Of a stretch of DNA of 64,000 bases, positions 41,001-58,904 are shown piece after piece. Within the stretch, counting starts at the first letter, position 1, and each line of letters begins with the position of its first letter. Source of the stretch: Branchiostoma floridae (taxonomy: Eukaryota > Chordata > Leptocardii > Amphioxiformes > Branchiostomatidae); contig NC_049994.1 of the NCBI RefSeq assembly GCF_000003815.2, positions 14,269,190 through 14,333,189 on the forward strand, read 5' to 3'. The notes below the pieces were generated by a model. The model had not been told where the DNA came from and did no database searches. It worked only from the letters and a program-made list of their open reading frames with translations. A program made the translations under genes and the position numbers.

Positions 41001-41046
41001 CTGCGAAAACGGTCACGGCGAGGAAGACGATCTTCATAACTCCCAT
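33981..41046 (-). CDS. MAM-ZP domain type I membrane protein, copy A
   Basis: Nine coding exons on the minus strand: 41046-40995, 40005-39838, 38998-38736, 37779-37707, 37258-36636, 36245-35845, 35258-35156, 34502-34388, 34144-33981. All junctions are GT-AG and the phases close, giving about 653 residues. A hydrophobic signal peptide starts MGVMKIVFLAVTVFAVS. A MAM-like module follows (about residues 19-185): CNFD start, an HSHGHGH stretch, GDEARLVSP, AVLDFWY, then CHVAIDDV. Residues 186-336 are a Thr/Pro-rich, probably O-glycosylated stalk with five GPATA-type repeats. The ZP domain starts near residue 337 (MTINCNSDVIQVVIL) and runs to about 585. A basic MARRE site may be the release cleavage site. 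A membrane helix (about 617-638) and the tail RRYRKNPHPTEEIDM end the protein. ZP domains polymerise extracellular filaments, so a matrix or surface-coat role is inferred; the tissue is unknown. The start is supported by the signal peptide and by identity with the divergent paralog. Exon limits are read by eye. Confidence 0.9.
34955..35040. repeat. (CT)n and (GT)n simple repeats in intron 7 of copy A
   Basis: TCTCTCTCTCTCTG is followed after a few bases by about 43 bases of GT (34988-35030), then GCGCGACGCACGCGCGG. Non-coding. Confidence 0.9.
35645..35808. mobile_element. Palindromic MITE in an intron of copy A
   Basis: TAATCTCCAAGCAGATCC opens the element and GGATCTGCTTGGATATTA closes it. 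Inside are AAGATAGTATCAAAGCTGG and its inverted partner near 35775-35790. Same family as the 40.3-kb element. It lies in intron 6 of MAM-ZP copy A (35259-35844). Flanks TAAGGATCG and CAACGATTG are a possible decayed 9-bp duplication. Confidence 0.75.
37084..37170 (-). repeat. Coding 15-bp minisatellite in the stalk of copy A
   Basis: Five 15-bp units with GGACCGGCCGTAGC on the plus strand encode GPATA repeats on the minus strand. They sit inside exon 5 and keep the frame. Copy B lacks them and has a different array. Confidence 0.85.
39267..39452. mobile_element. MITE in intron 2 of MAM-ZP copy A
   Basis: 186 bp from TAGTCTCTACCAGACTCC to CACGTCTGCTTGGAGACTA, with CCGAATAGTAATAGGGGAC and CATCCAGCTGGCACGTCTG inside. 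Same subfamily and orientation as 18196-18422. No convincing target duplication was found. Confidence 0.75.
40315..40500. mobile_element. Palindromic MITE with a perfect 9-bp target duplication
   Basis: 186-bp element starting TAGTCTCCATGAAGCAGACC and ending in the inverted form GGATCTGCTTTGAGACTA. The arms extend over most of its length (GATAGTATCAAAGCTG and GGAGTATAGCCGGC on both arms). CCAGCAGTC flanks it at 40306-40314 and 40501-40509. A 9-bp duplication fits a Mutator-type transposase; hAT would give 8. It lies in intron 1 of MAM-ZP copy A. Confidence 0.88.
40544..40638. mobile_element. Small palindromic MITE, same TIR family
   Basis: 95-bp element. TAGTCTCCAAGCAGACCCTA at the left is matched by TAGGGTCTGCTTGGAGACTA at the right, a perfect 20-bp inverted terminus. 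Inner part shares TCAGCTTTGATACTATCTC with the larger neighbour, so it looks like an internal deletion derivative. Flanks CCCAATGGG and CCGATTGGC agree at six of nine bases. Confidence 0.8.
40694..40923 (+). mobile_element. 3' end of a non-LTR retrotransposon (RTE-like LINE)
   Basis: An open frame reads RRRLLLAGHVVR, then LLLWSP, then VGRPRLTLKKLIES, then AMGDRLFWKS before the stop. This order (R-R-L-AGH, L-W, GRP-LT, AM-DR-W) is the usual C-terminal tail of RTE-like reverse transcriptases. After the stop come ATGAATAATGATAATGAATG repeats, as expected of a LINE tail. 5' truncated, sense opposite to the host gene, in intron 1 of MAM-ZP copy A. Confidence 0.7.
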
Positions 41047-41154
41047 CTCGAACTTATAATGCAGAGGTGTTTTCCGCAACACTGGCCGTGCCTTGTACAC
41101 GACTTGGAAATGTTCCACTGGCTGTACGTTGCTTGCGACACCGTTCTTATTGAT
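41047..41154 (-). promoter_or_regulatory. Proximal promoter and 5' leader of MAM-ZP copy A
   Basis: Read on the minus strand, this block begins with ATCAATAAGA about 100 bases before the start codon. It continues with GTGTCGCAAGC, then GTGTTGCGGAAAACA, then a CTCTGCATTA segment just before ATGGGAGTT. The same series in the same order and spacing lies upstream of copy B, while sequence further out does not match. I infer a duplicated core promoter plus 5' UTR; ATCAATAAGA could serve as a TATA-like element. Confidence 0.55.
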
Positions 41155-42081
41155 AGCGAACCGTCTGTATCATAATTTTGTCAACAGTGTAATGCGTTTT
41201 CACCTTGGTTGCTACGATACCGAGATATCTTGTTATATTTATAGATCATAGTCATACATTTTTCTGCCGGTCGGAAGCAAACTTTGTTGACTTGTAATAA
41301 TTCCTGTTTGTAATCCCTATTTTTAAACTTGTGATTTACTCTAGACTTGTAAAATCTTGCACATTGCGACAAAATACAATGACGATGCTAGAAAGGACGG
41401 AGATGTTTTTTTAGCCTGTATGATTGCCTTAAAAAATTAAGTTAGCTCTAGTCCCCCAAGAAAGGAAGATAAAGTTTGGTAAGCTTGTGGACTTCTTCGA
41501 CTCTTAACGTTTTAGAAGATGGTCAAGAGCTTCAGCCAGTATCACGGCTTCAGCCAGTCACTGGGTAGGCCCCTTTTCTACTAGCTGGCGATCGCGCTGC
41601 TCTCTCTCACTGCGACCTAAAACGGATGTGTGTAACTGGCCTTCGATTTCATACTCATTCTATATCAAACAATATGTGAACGTGTTGCTGAAAAGACAAC
41701 AAAACACTGACACCAAACGTAAAAAGATTAGTTTTTTATTTATAAAATTGGGCACAGAATGTGCAGCTAAACACTTCACCGGTATCCATTCATCCCCTCC
41801 GTTTTTTCTTCGCTCTTCCTATCTCGTCAGAATCGGACACGATGGACAACCACGAGCCTATCTCGCATACAAGACCCGCCTCTCTCGGGCAGCCCTGTAC
41901 AGTCGTGGCACAGTTCCATTCTCTGCAAGGAGAGGCTAGTGGGGGAAACTCGTGACGTTTGCCCTTTCATCCGTTTTTTTTCCCTTTACTAGGTGGGAAG
42001 GCCGATCGAAAATAAACTCAGATGAAAGGAAAAGATGGCGATTTTCCCCACCAACCTCTCCTTGGAGAGTACAGTTCCATA

Positions 42082-42412
42082 AGCTAAGGGCACAACCCGC
42101 CGTAAGTGCAACTACGTAGTGTCTACTTGCCAAAACGTGGGCAATCTTTTGGGATCCGTAAGTGGTAAGTACCGCTTCCGTACGAACTCGTAGGGAATCC
42201 GACGGATTTTGGAGCACGCAGACACGCCTTAGAACTTTGCGTGCTGGCAAAACTTCTTGTGCCATCGGGCTGGGTATTAGCCCAACGTGCGTGCCAGTAC
42301 GGGCGACGCGCCTGCCCTGTACAGCCTGAACGTTTTCAGAAATACGTGGCGGACGTGGCCTCCGAAAAAACCTACGGAGAAATTGCACGTACGGCGGGTT
42401 GTGCCCTTAGCT
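42082..42412. mobile_element. 331-bp foldback element between the MAM-ZP genes
   Basis: AGCTAAGGGCACAACCCGCC (42082 on) and its inverse GGCGGGTTGTGCCCTTAGCT (ending 42412) form a 30-bp inverted terminus with one mismatch. ATA flanks both ends, fitting a TA or three-base target duplication. It is GC-richer than its surroundings. Short open frames across it have no recognisable domain and I do not call them genes. Confidence 0.72.
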
Positions 42413-43658
42413 ATACCATTGTGCATTGCTGCTACCTATCTTCCTCTGTCTATTGCTATACTTTCCCATTTTTCTGTGCAAATTGAGAAGTCTCGAAGGG
42501 TAGCTTGGCATATATATTTTGTACCTTCTTCAGTCAACAATGACCATTGCAAAAATGCAATACGAGAATGACAGTCTCTGCTTCATAGCTATAGGGCACA
42601 TCTCAGGTCTGTTGCAAAGTTCGCTTTTCAGGATCTGCTTTTCTTCTGCCAGCCGCATCATTCTGGCTTCTCCCGATTTTAGCTCCCTGGACAGGAAACG
42701 ATGGTCATGTCAATCCAGCATAGGAAGAAGAAAGATGAACTGGGATGAATTATAGTGAAACGTTACGTTTTTTAAAACAAAAGTAGAGTGACTTTCGTGC
42801 AGTCATCTACAAACCACGAAATAGATTTTTTAATAGATCTTAAAGTTGCAGTTACTAAGCAATAATGATCAACATAAGTAAATCTGTAATATTTCGCTAC
42901 AATCAGGTGTAGCGATTAATCCTGGATTTCAATATCGTTTCCAAAGATAAAGCACTTTATCATGAAGTTACCTGATTTGCATCGTTAATAGAGTTGTGAC
43001 ATCTAAAGATACATTGAAATCTGCTTGTGGCATTGTTTCTCGATTGAATACCTTATGACGTATTAAAGGCATCATGTCTAAAGTCCCTCCTCCGTATCTG
43101 TACCGACATAGATCGGCTCGCTGCAAAATTGGACTCCCATCCTTTCTTGAGTAGGTCATTCTACGGAGTCGATTGAGCTCCCCAAAACTTTTCTGAAGAC
43201 AAGGGGGTTATTTATATTGTCTAATGGTTTAACATAATATTGTTTTGTCCTCGACAGGGCGTATTTTTAGGTCACGACATCATTGAACTTATTCCCCCTC
43301 TAGTTTTCGACCCCACCCACCCAGCTGCTTCCTTCACACCCTGGTAACGACCTTCACAATAATCATCATGTGAACCCGGCCACATTTCGATAACAGTCTT
43401 ATCACAAACACGTCGATATTTTTGGACGCGAAGAGTCCAAGAGTCCCTCAACGCGGTTGGATTCGGGTACCGGTCGGAAGCGGCCATGGGAATCAACAGA
43501 AGCTTTATCGCAAAAACGCTATTTTTAGACTCGAAGAAGGAACATTGCGTCATCAAACAGTTCGGAGCGGCCTTGGAGATTTTAAAAACAGCTTTCGCTG
43601 GAAATATTTCCCGAACTATCCTTTTTGCGTCAGATCTTTTAGGGGTTTTCCAGAGGAT

Positions 43659-43660
<2 letters not shown>

Positions 43661-43698
<38 letters not shown>
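43661..43698. repeat. (AT)n microsatellite
   Basis: Nineteen AT units in the spacer between the MAM-ZP genes. Confidence 0.95.
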
Positions 43699-43700
<2 letters not shown>

Positions 43701-44463
43701 TATTTACGTTTTATTACTTTACGGCTATGTATATTCTGTTGCTTCAACACAAATATGTTTTATTGTATTCATGGCATGTTTTTAGTAAAGTCAGTTTTTA
43801 GTAACGAGTTTGCTCAATGCAAGGCCACACGAACCATATCTGGGCACTGAACTAACGCTCACTGTGGCAGCGTCTCTTGAGTACCTAACCGAAGTTAGGT
43901 AATCATTTCCACCTGAGTGATGTGAGAAAGGCGGGAAAAGTGCCTTTCCCAACACGGGTACAACATCGGTGGCATCAGGGGATTCGAATCAAGGTCTATG
44001 ACGTAGGGGTAAAAAAGTAGTGCGGCCGAAATCAGGAAGCGCCTGTAAACACCGTAACGTGAAAGACAGCGGGGAATGAGCTTTGCTATATATGGTAGTA
44101 TTAGGAGTCGACTTTCAGTTGGTATGTGTAAAGGTTTTGATGTTTGTCCATTTGGTGTATAAATGCGCGTGACCTTTACAGCTGCCTGCCTCGGTGAGTC
44201 GGCTGCAGTTCCGCATGACCCCGCTTGACCCCATTTAAAAGAGGGCTTTAAAAAGATTCAAAAACGACAACTTTTTCTGTTTTTCAATTATTTTGGTAGG
44301 TTATACCCTCGACTTCAACATATTAGTTTGTCGTGCTTGAAAACTGCACCCTGCTATGATTTTATCAGCGTCGATGTCAGTCACCTTGTGGTCCTTAACT
44401 GTAGAAACTGTCGTTACACCACACAACCTCAGCATGTTTTTCTTTGAAGCAATACTTATCCTA

Positions 44464-45296
44464 GTTACCCTAGCTCAGCTACTCGCTACATTTGGTGGCA
44501 GCGGTGGGATGAGTTACCCTAGCTCAGCTACTCGCTACATTTGGTGGCAGCGGTGGGATGTGTTACCCTAGCTCAGCTACTCGCAACATTTGGTGGCAGC
44601 GGTGGGATGTGTTACCCTAGCTCAGCCACTCGCAACATTTGGTGGCAGCGATGGGATGTGTTACCCTAGCTCAGCCACTCGCAACATTTGGTGGCAGCGA
44701 TGGGATGTGTTACCCTAGCTCAGCCACTCGCAACATTTGGTGGCAGCGATGGGATGTGTTACCCTAGCTCAGCCACTCGCAACATTTGGTGGCAGCGATG
44801 GGATGCGTTACCCTAGCTCAGCCACTCGCTACATTTGGTGGCAGCGGTGGGATGTGTTACCCTAGCTCAGCCACTTGCAACATTTGGTGGCAGCGATGGG
44901 ATGTGTTACCCTAGCTCAGCCACTCGCAACATTTGGTGGCAGCGGTGGGATGTGTTACCCTAGCTCAGCTACTCACAACATTTGGTGGCAGCGGTGGGAT
45001 GAGTTACCCTAGCTCAGCTACTCGCAACATTTGGTGGCAGCGGTGGGATGTGTTACCCTAGCTCAGCCACTCGCAACATTTGGTGGCAGCGGTGGGATGT
45101 GTTACCCTAGCTCAGCTACTCGCAACATTTGGTGGCAGCGGTGGGATGAGTTACCCTAGCTCAGCTACTCGCAACATTTGGTGGCAGCGGTGGGATGAGT
45201 TACCCTAGCTCAGCTACTCGCAACATTTGGTGGCAGCGGTGGGATGAGTTACCCTAGCTCAGCTACTCGCAACATTTGGTGGCAGCGGTGGGATCT
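44464..45296 (+). repeat. 49-bp satellite, 17 copies, with a tRNA-Leu primer-binding-site motif
   Basis: Seventeen units start every 49 bases from 44464 to 45248 with no insertion or deletion. Each reads GTTACCCTAGCTCAG, then CYACTCGCWACATT, then TGGTGGCAGCRGTGGGAT. Substitutions fall at a few fixed places (TAC/CCAC, GCA/GCT, GATGA/GATGT), giving unit subtypes. The last part, TGGTGGCAGCGGTGGGAT, is the complement of a tRNA-Leu 3' end including CCA. It lies in the spacer between the two divergent MAM-ZP genes. No coding role. Confidence 0.95.
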
Positions 45297-45377
45297 GGTT
45301 TTGACGACTATTAAGAAGGCACAGACAGGGATGTCCAACCAGCCCATTGCCATTCATTGTTAATGGCTACACATACT

Positions 45378-45560
45378 TAATCTCTAACAGACTCCTGCCT
45401 GGCTGAATAGTAATAGGGGACTTTGGCTAATTAAATATGTTAGGAATAAAAGTGTACATGTATTAGATGTTAACTGGCCTAGAAGTGAACTGACCGGTCG
45501 GTGGGATAGCTGGATAGACTGCAAATTCTTCTCTTTTGTCATCCAGCTGACACGTCTGGA
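45378..45560. mobile_element. Truncated MITE next to the satellite
   Basis: Starts TAATCTCTAACAGACTCC and keeps the family's CTGAATAGTAATAGGGGAC, GTGAACTGACCGGTC and CATCCAGCTGACACGTCTG blocks. The right terminus is replaced by GATGACACAACC, where a copy of the satellite's left flank begins. Confidence 0.65.
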
Positions 45561-45894
45561 TGACACAACCTCCGCATGTTTCTCCTTGAAGCAATAATTA
45601 TCTGACGGAAAGCCGGTGTGTTTGGACTGTTAACAATTCAAATTAACTGTCTTTATTTTTAAACTTGTTATCTCTCCAGACTTGGGAACTATTGTACATT
45701 GCATTGTAACAAGTGACTGGTACCGATGCATCAAAACACGTTCGATCAGATAAAGAGAAAAAAAAACTGTTCGGACTATAAAGGATTACCAAATGACTAA
45801 GCTGGCGGACGTACCAACTAATTATAAGGAGTATCAAATGCCAGCTCAGAAAAAGAACAAAAAATAGTCATGCCTTCAAGTACCAACTTCAAAC

Positions 45895-46200
45895 CCCAAC
45901 ACACAATCTTTCCCCATTTACTAGTGCATTAATGTGATAAAGGGGTTCTATCACAATTTTCACTAATAGACACAATCTTTTTCTGTTTTTCTCTTACTGG
46001 TGAATTAATGTGTCTACTAGTAAAAGAAATGTAATAGCACCCCTCTATCACATTAATTCACTAGCAGGAGGAAAACGATTTTGTGACAAAATGTGCACCC
46101 TCTATCATATCAATTCACTAGTAAAAAAATAGTAAACGGTCTAAATTTGTGTCTACTAGAGAAAAATGGGATAGCACCACACAATAATTCACCAGTATAC
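45895..46200. repeat. AT-rich imperfect inverted repeats
   Basis: TTACTGGTGAATTAATGTG, CATTAATTCACTAGCAG, ATCAATTCACTAGTAAA and TAATTCACCAGTAT recur in both orientations, joined to GTGTCTACTAG and ATAGCACC blocks. It looks like nested remains of a palindromic element in the gene spacer. Confidence 0.6.
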
Positions 46201-47061
46201 AGACAATTATTGAAATAATAGTTAGAAAACAAGTTATCACAACTTTTTCAACTATCGCGTTTTCTGTCCTAAAATATTCAGGGCTAGATAAATGTGGTAA
46301 AGTCTGGAAGTCTATAATCGAATCTGGTAATGTTGAAGCATCGTCATCGCCAGATAAGCATATATGGATTTACCGCTATATCTGCAAAGGTTAGGTGTGA
46401 CCAGTGGTCCAGTGTAACAACATCAGCTGCTGCGAAGTTGGTGTCTTACGCAAAAGGGTGGCTATACCGGCTATACAGATACATGGAAAACAAATGCCCA
46501 GGCTATGCATGATATACAAAAAACGTTGAAAACTGCATTCACGTAGGTCGTACTACTGTTTGTTGTACTATTTTCAGTGAGGTTAGTACAGAACATACCA
46601 TCGTTAAGGGTTAGCAATATGTATTTGTAAACCTATCAATGTTTGATGTTTTTGCATTTGTAAATATGCTAAGGTGGTGTTTAGGCTGCTAACCTTCTAG
46701 GAAACTCCTGTTTCTTGCATTTGCTATATCTATTGTATTTGTTTAAATTTCTGATGTTGTATACGTATGTGAATGTCCTTGTAAATTTGTGATATGTCTA
46801 TAATGTGTCAAATTTGAAACCACAGGGAAGAAAAACCCTAGGATATGGATTTTAATCCCTAGCATGTTTTACCATTGGGAAATGCATTTACACCTATATC
46901 CTATGTGCAACATTTCAATTTCAAAAATAGAGACAACAAACATGAATGTTTACATGCCAACCGTTGCTTCCTGTCCTTCAGGACAATCTATAGATACATT
47001 TTGTATCGATGGTAATATATGCATAGCGCGGTTGACAAAGTGACGAAATACACATTTTGGC

Positions 47062-47158
47062 ATCAATAAGAGCAGTGTCACAAGCGACAAACAACCAGTC
47101 GAGCATTTAAAGTCGCGTACAAAGCGTGTTGCGGAAAACAGCTCTACATTAGTTTGAG
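47062..47158 (+). promoter_or_regulatory. Proximal promoter and 5' leader of MAM-ZP copy B
   Basis: ATCAATAAGA (47062-47071) is followed by GTGTCACAAGC, an ATTTAAAG-type AT stretch, GTGTTGCGGAAAACA and CTCTACATTA, then the start codon. The order is the same as in copy A. Conservation in non-coding DNA between paralogs that differ at about a quarter of MAM residues suggests function or recent homogenisation. Confidence 0.55.
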
Positions 47159-54664
<7,506 letters not shown>

Positions 54665-57600
54665 TTACAGAACGCTACATAGTGGAGAACTACTCTTCTT
54701 TGCCCGCCGTCTGTCCGCTGTTTTTTGTAGGACCACACGGATGGCACTGTCGAAAACGTCCTTCAAACCGGCTTGAGTCAAAGCCGAACATTCTGCGTAC
54801 TGGACAGCTGTTAAAACAAAAAGAAAGGAAATGAAACGTACATGATTTGAAAAGACTAATCCCATAAGGCATGTCAATGAAGGTTAGACATCCAGGCAAT
54901 AAGATACGCCAAAAGGCAGTTACTCAAGCAACCGGATATCATATGATTCCAAAATCATATTAGTACTTTGCTTCAGTAACTGCTTATTGGCGTAGTGCCA
55001 TAAGGCGTTTTCACATGACATCATAGGGACCCAAACATGAAAGCGGACGCTTTTTTTTCATGTAGTATTTCCGTGAAGCTATTAGTATTCAAGCGAAACT
55101 ATTAGTGTTTCAGAGAAGCTATTAGTACTTCAGTGAATCTATACTAATTCCAGAGCGCTACTATCATCTACCAAGATATGGACGGATGCATCGTCTTGTA
55201 TTATTGAACCGTACCTCAAGCATTTTCGAACATCGAGAGATCATGTAGCCACCTAAACTATGAAGCTCTATGAAGTCTGTATAGCTCTTATAAGAGATAA
55301 TACTGAAATAATCGAGTCAGCTACCGCCCCCCCCCCCCCATCAAATAAAAGCCAGTGATTTTAGATGTCTGCGAAGGTGGTTAGCAAAAATAGCATTTTT
55401 CGATAATTTTTTACCGTCTATTCCCTTCGCCATTGCCATTGCTTCATCCTGCGTGACCATGGTCTCTTTTGAATTTTCGTCATCCCGGAGGTCGCTCTTT
55501 GTCCCCACCAGAAGAATGGGAACTTCAGGTTCGTGCCTCGATAATTCCGGCTTCCACTGGAGCAAAACATACAGCAATACACAGACTGTTTTCACGTGGC
55601 GTGATATAGTCGTATAGAGACACAAACATGGAGAAAAATCGCGTGGATTAAGTGTAGCACAACGACCTCTCCGATCCCGGTGGGGACACCAATTTTGAAG
55701 GCCAACGCAGTGACCTTCTGATCATATCTAAGATAACATATATTTGATATAAGTGTGCATATTTTAAAGAAGAGAATTTCAGAAGAATATATAATGTACA
55801 TAAAAACATGCCGATAAATTGTCAAAAAGTCGTTTAAGCTTGGGCTACTGTCTATTTGTCATCATTTTTAGTATTTTCACCGTAATTTTCTTGGATAAAA
55901 CATGAATAAAAGTCATTGGCAGATGTGGTGGCCATCTTGGATTTTCGGGGTCATGCACCAAAACGAGGCAGGTGAAGCCTGTGTCATGCAATTGGACCTC
56001 TTGGAGATTTTATCGAATTTCGAAGTACTGTATAAACATTCAAAACGTAACTTACCCTCGCTTCAACGTTTGAAAGCGACGTATGACTGTTAACAGAAAA
56101 GCAGACCAGAAAAATGTCCTGTAAAGAAATGGAACAAAATTTTACACTAAATCAAAACAGTAGCAGAATACAATTTGATACAACGGGAAGAACTTTTCTA
56201 ACGTCGAATACATCATTCCTATTTGCTCAAAAATGTCTAAATGTTCATTTTTAGTTGTTCAATTAGTTCAATCTCATGATAAATCAAATACTTTATAAGA
56301 AACCCTTGTTATCAAAACTTCTGACCGTTTCCAAAATCATATCCAGTTGCTTGTTATTGTTATTTGGCATATCTTATTACCTGGATGTCCAACACACAAT
56401 TATGAAAGTGCTGGAGGAAAAAGTTAGACTAAAAGACCGCAACATGCTGGCCGTCATGCTAGACAGACATGTCTGGAACTGTAGCTTGACTTAAATAATG
56501 CTCCTAATGGTATGGCCCTACAATTGCGACCCTGTGGGTCATTAACCTCAGCTAGCAAGAGAATGTGTAAACACAGACTATCTGGAGCAGCATAATCCGT
56601 GAACCTTGTACAACGAGGATGAACTGAACTTAACTGTCTAACCTTCATCGGCGTATAAAAAAACCCTCTCGGTGACTTGGAATGAACCTACCGTGTTAGG
56701 GTAAGACAGCGGTCTGAGTCTGTCGTAGTCCTCCTGTCCGGCGGTGTCCCACAGTCCGAGGCACACGGGCGCGCCGTCCACCATGACGTTAGCGCTGTAG
56801 TTGTCGAACACGGTCGGGACGTACTCCATGGGGAACTCGTTTGCCGTGTAGCTGATCAGGAGGCACGTCTTACCAACGGCACTGTGACGAGAAAACATCA
56901 ACATTAAAGATTCCCATACTTTGAACATCTTAATGGAACAGATAAAATTCTATTTTTATTTATCTTATTCGCATTCATTTTCTGAGCATGGGACAAGAAG
57001 CTCACAATGAGCTTATGGAGGTCTTCTGCTCTGTGTATTACATACAATGACGATCAAAAGTAACAAAATTGAGATTATAACGAAACGTATAACTTAAGAT
57101 GACATGAACATAAACTAAGTCATTACGCAACATAAGAATAACAAAAATACTAACAACAAAAACGGGCTAGAGCGCATACAAGGTTGGCATTGCCAATCAA
57201 TTTCAAATCAGATTAATTAACTCTTCTGGTCATTTTGATAAAGTTGAAAACATAGTCAAAGATATTACAATTTATCGAGTGTGTAGGAAAGGGCTGCCCA
57301 TAGTGAGAAGGGTGAAATTTTATTTTTGGTGCGCCTAGATAAACCCTGTATATCAAACATTATCTGTCCCTATATATACACTTGTACAAAGAAGCGAGAA
57401 GATGTTGACCATCCTGTTAGCTTAGCACCTTCAAAAAGTCAAATTGTATCTTATTGCTTTTCTACATATGTCTTTTATCAGTGACATGTACCTAGCCCGT
57501 CGAGGCATGAATATACAATAAAGGTCTTTCATTTATGAATTAAGGGGGGCAACGGGAAAGTAATGGTAACAATAACATAATAATATACAACCGAAGGCTA

Positions 57601-58904
57601 CCTCAAACCAATTCTCTAGGAAATGCATTCATGCAATGTTTGATATTCTTTCAACGCGATCGTAATGCTCCAGCCCCTGAGGCGTCGCCAAAAAGAAGGG
57701 CAAGAAAATACTAGTACTTCTTTCTTGGAAGGACGCCTATATTGTCAATCATTCTGATCACTTTTCCACATTTCATTTACTACGTGTTATTCAGATGGCT
57801 CAGCAAAACTTGTTTTGGAGACTATTGTGGCTGAAATATTTATTATAGCCGAAAAATATCAAACAAAAAGGGCAAGCCTGGGTGTTTATTATACTCAAAC
57901 TTGTAAGAACCACTTAATCATTCAGACGCACATACAAAGCAAATTAAACTCTATTGTTCGACCAAGGCCAATCGTCTTAGTTATCTTTCTACCATCGACG
58001 TGAAGAAATTTTTATTCTTATAAACATCTTTGCGATCTTTTTTGATAATCACAGGGTGTGTACATTGTCGCACCCCCTTTGCTACATATCTATGGTATCA
58101 ATCTTTTCTGTGAACTTTAATGTCAGATTTAATCGCGAACAAGAGACGGGGTTTGATCTTATTATATTTTTTTTCATTTAAAAGTCTAGCTTTGGTGCGA
58201 ACTGCGAAGCAAAGATTACAGCACAGTGGCGATGTGTTCATCCTTTGTTACGTATGGATGCGGTCTCAAGCCGCCATGTTAGTTTCTAGGGCTTAGTCGG
58301 CAATGTTTACTACAGTATCATCGTATGTATCTGTGTTTTTGCTGAATGATAAACAGATATTAAAACTCACCCATCTCCAACGACAACACACTTTATATTC
58401 TGCATGGCACGTCCCTTGTTCTTCGACCCTGAGCCTTGAATTTGAAGAAAACGACAGTGACAAGTCGGCAGAAGGCACATAGACTAGAGGTCGATAATTC
58501 GGTGAAGGATTACAGTACAGGTTGTTGACGTTACGTTGCTACCAACAAATGCACATGGGTCACGCCTCTGCCAATTTACTTAAGTCCTCAAAACCATTTA
58601 GTGTTAGCATTAAATGACACAGCTTTTGACCAGAGATTCTATTACTGAATAACACGCATACAATAGTTGCTGACAGCCCCAAAAGATTTTCGTTTGTAAC
58701 ATGAGTGTGTGGTTCATACATAACATGTAAGACGTTATGTATACTAGTAATTGTTACAATATTGATTCTACTGAATATCGTATTTGGTGTAGAAATATTG
58801 CATCAAATTCATCTTGGGATCACAGGAAATGACTACTAACCTTCGAATTCGAAGCCAAAGTTCTGTCCGTTTTCCAGGCAAGACTTGTCCACTACAGCAC
58901 TCAT
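54665..58904 (-). CDS. Rac-like Rho-family small GTPase
   Basis: Six coding exons on the minus strand: 58904-58841, 58434-58371, 56881-56692, 56118-56056, 55556-55415, 54807-54665. Phases close, giving about 221 residues. The core from Met32 ([12 protein letters not shown]) is clearly Rac-type. It has P-loop GDGAVGKT, switch I with [13 protein letters not shown], switch [25 protein letters not shown] for guanine specificity and ECSALTQ. The end is a basic patch ([10 protein letters not shown]) and the CaaX box CSVL, predicting geranylgeranylation. It would act as a GTP/GDP switch at membranes on actin and polarity. Catalytic residues equal to Rac Gly12, Thr35 and Gln61 are present, so it looks active. 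Two oddities: an upstream exon adds 31 residues ([16 protein letters not shown]...), and the Rho insert between RDD and ECSALTQ is about six residues shorter than in Rac1. If the extension is false, the protein starts at 58405 with 190 residues. Confidence 0.9.

Noticed and set aside
55592-55825. Minus-strand frame [19 protein letters not shown] in an intron of the GTPase
   Set aside because: Considered as an alternative exon, but exon 4 ends EAR and joins exon 5 (WKPEL) in phase 0 with a perfect Rac alignment; this piece has no Rac similarity and does not fit.
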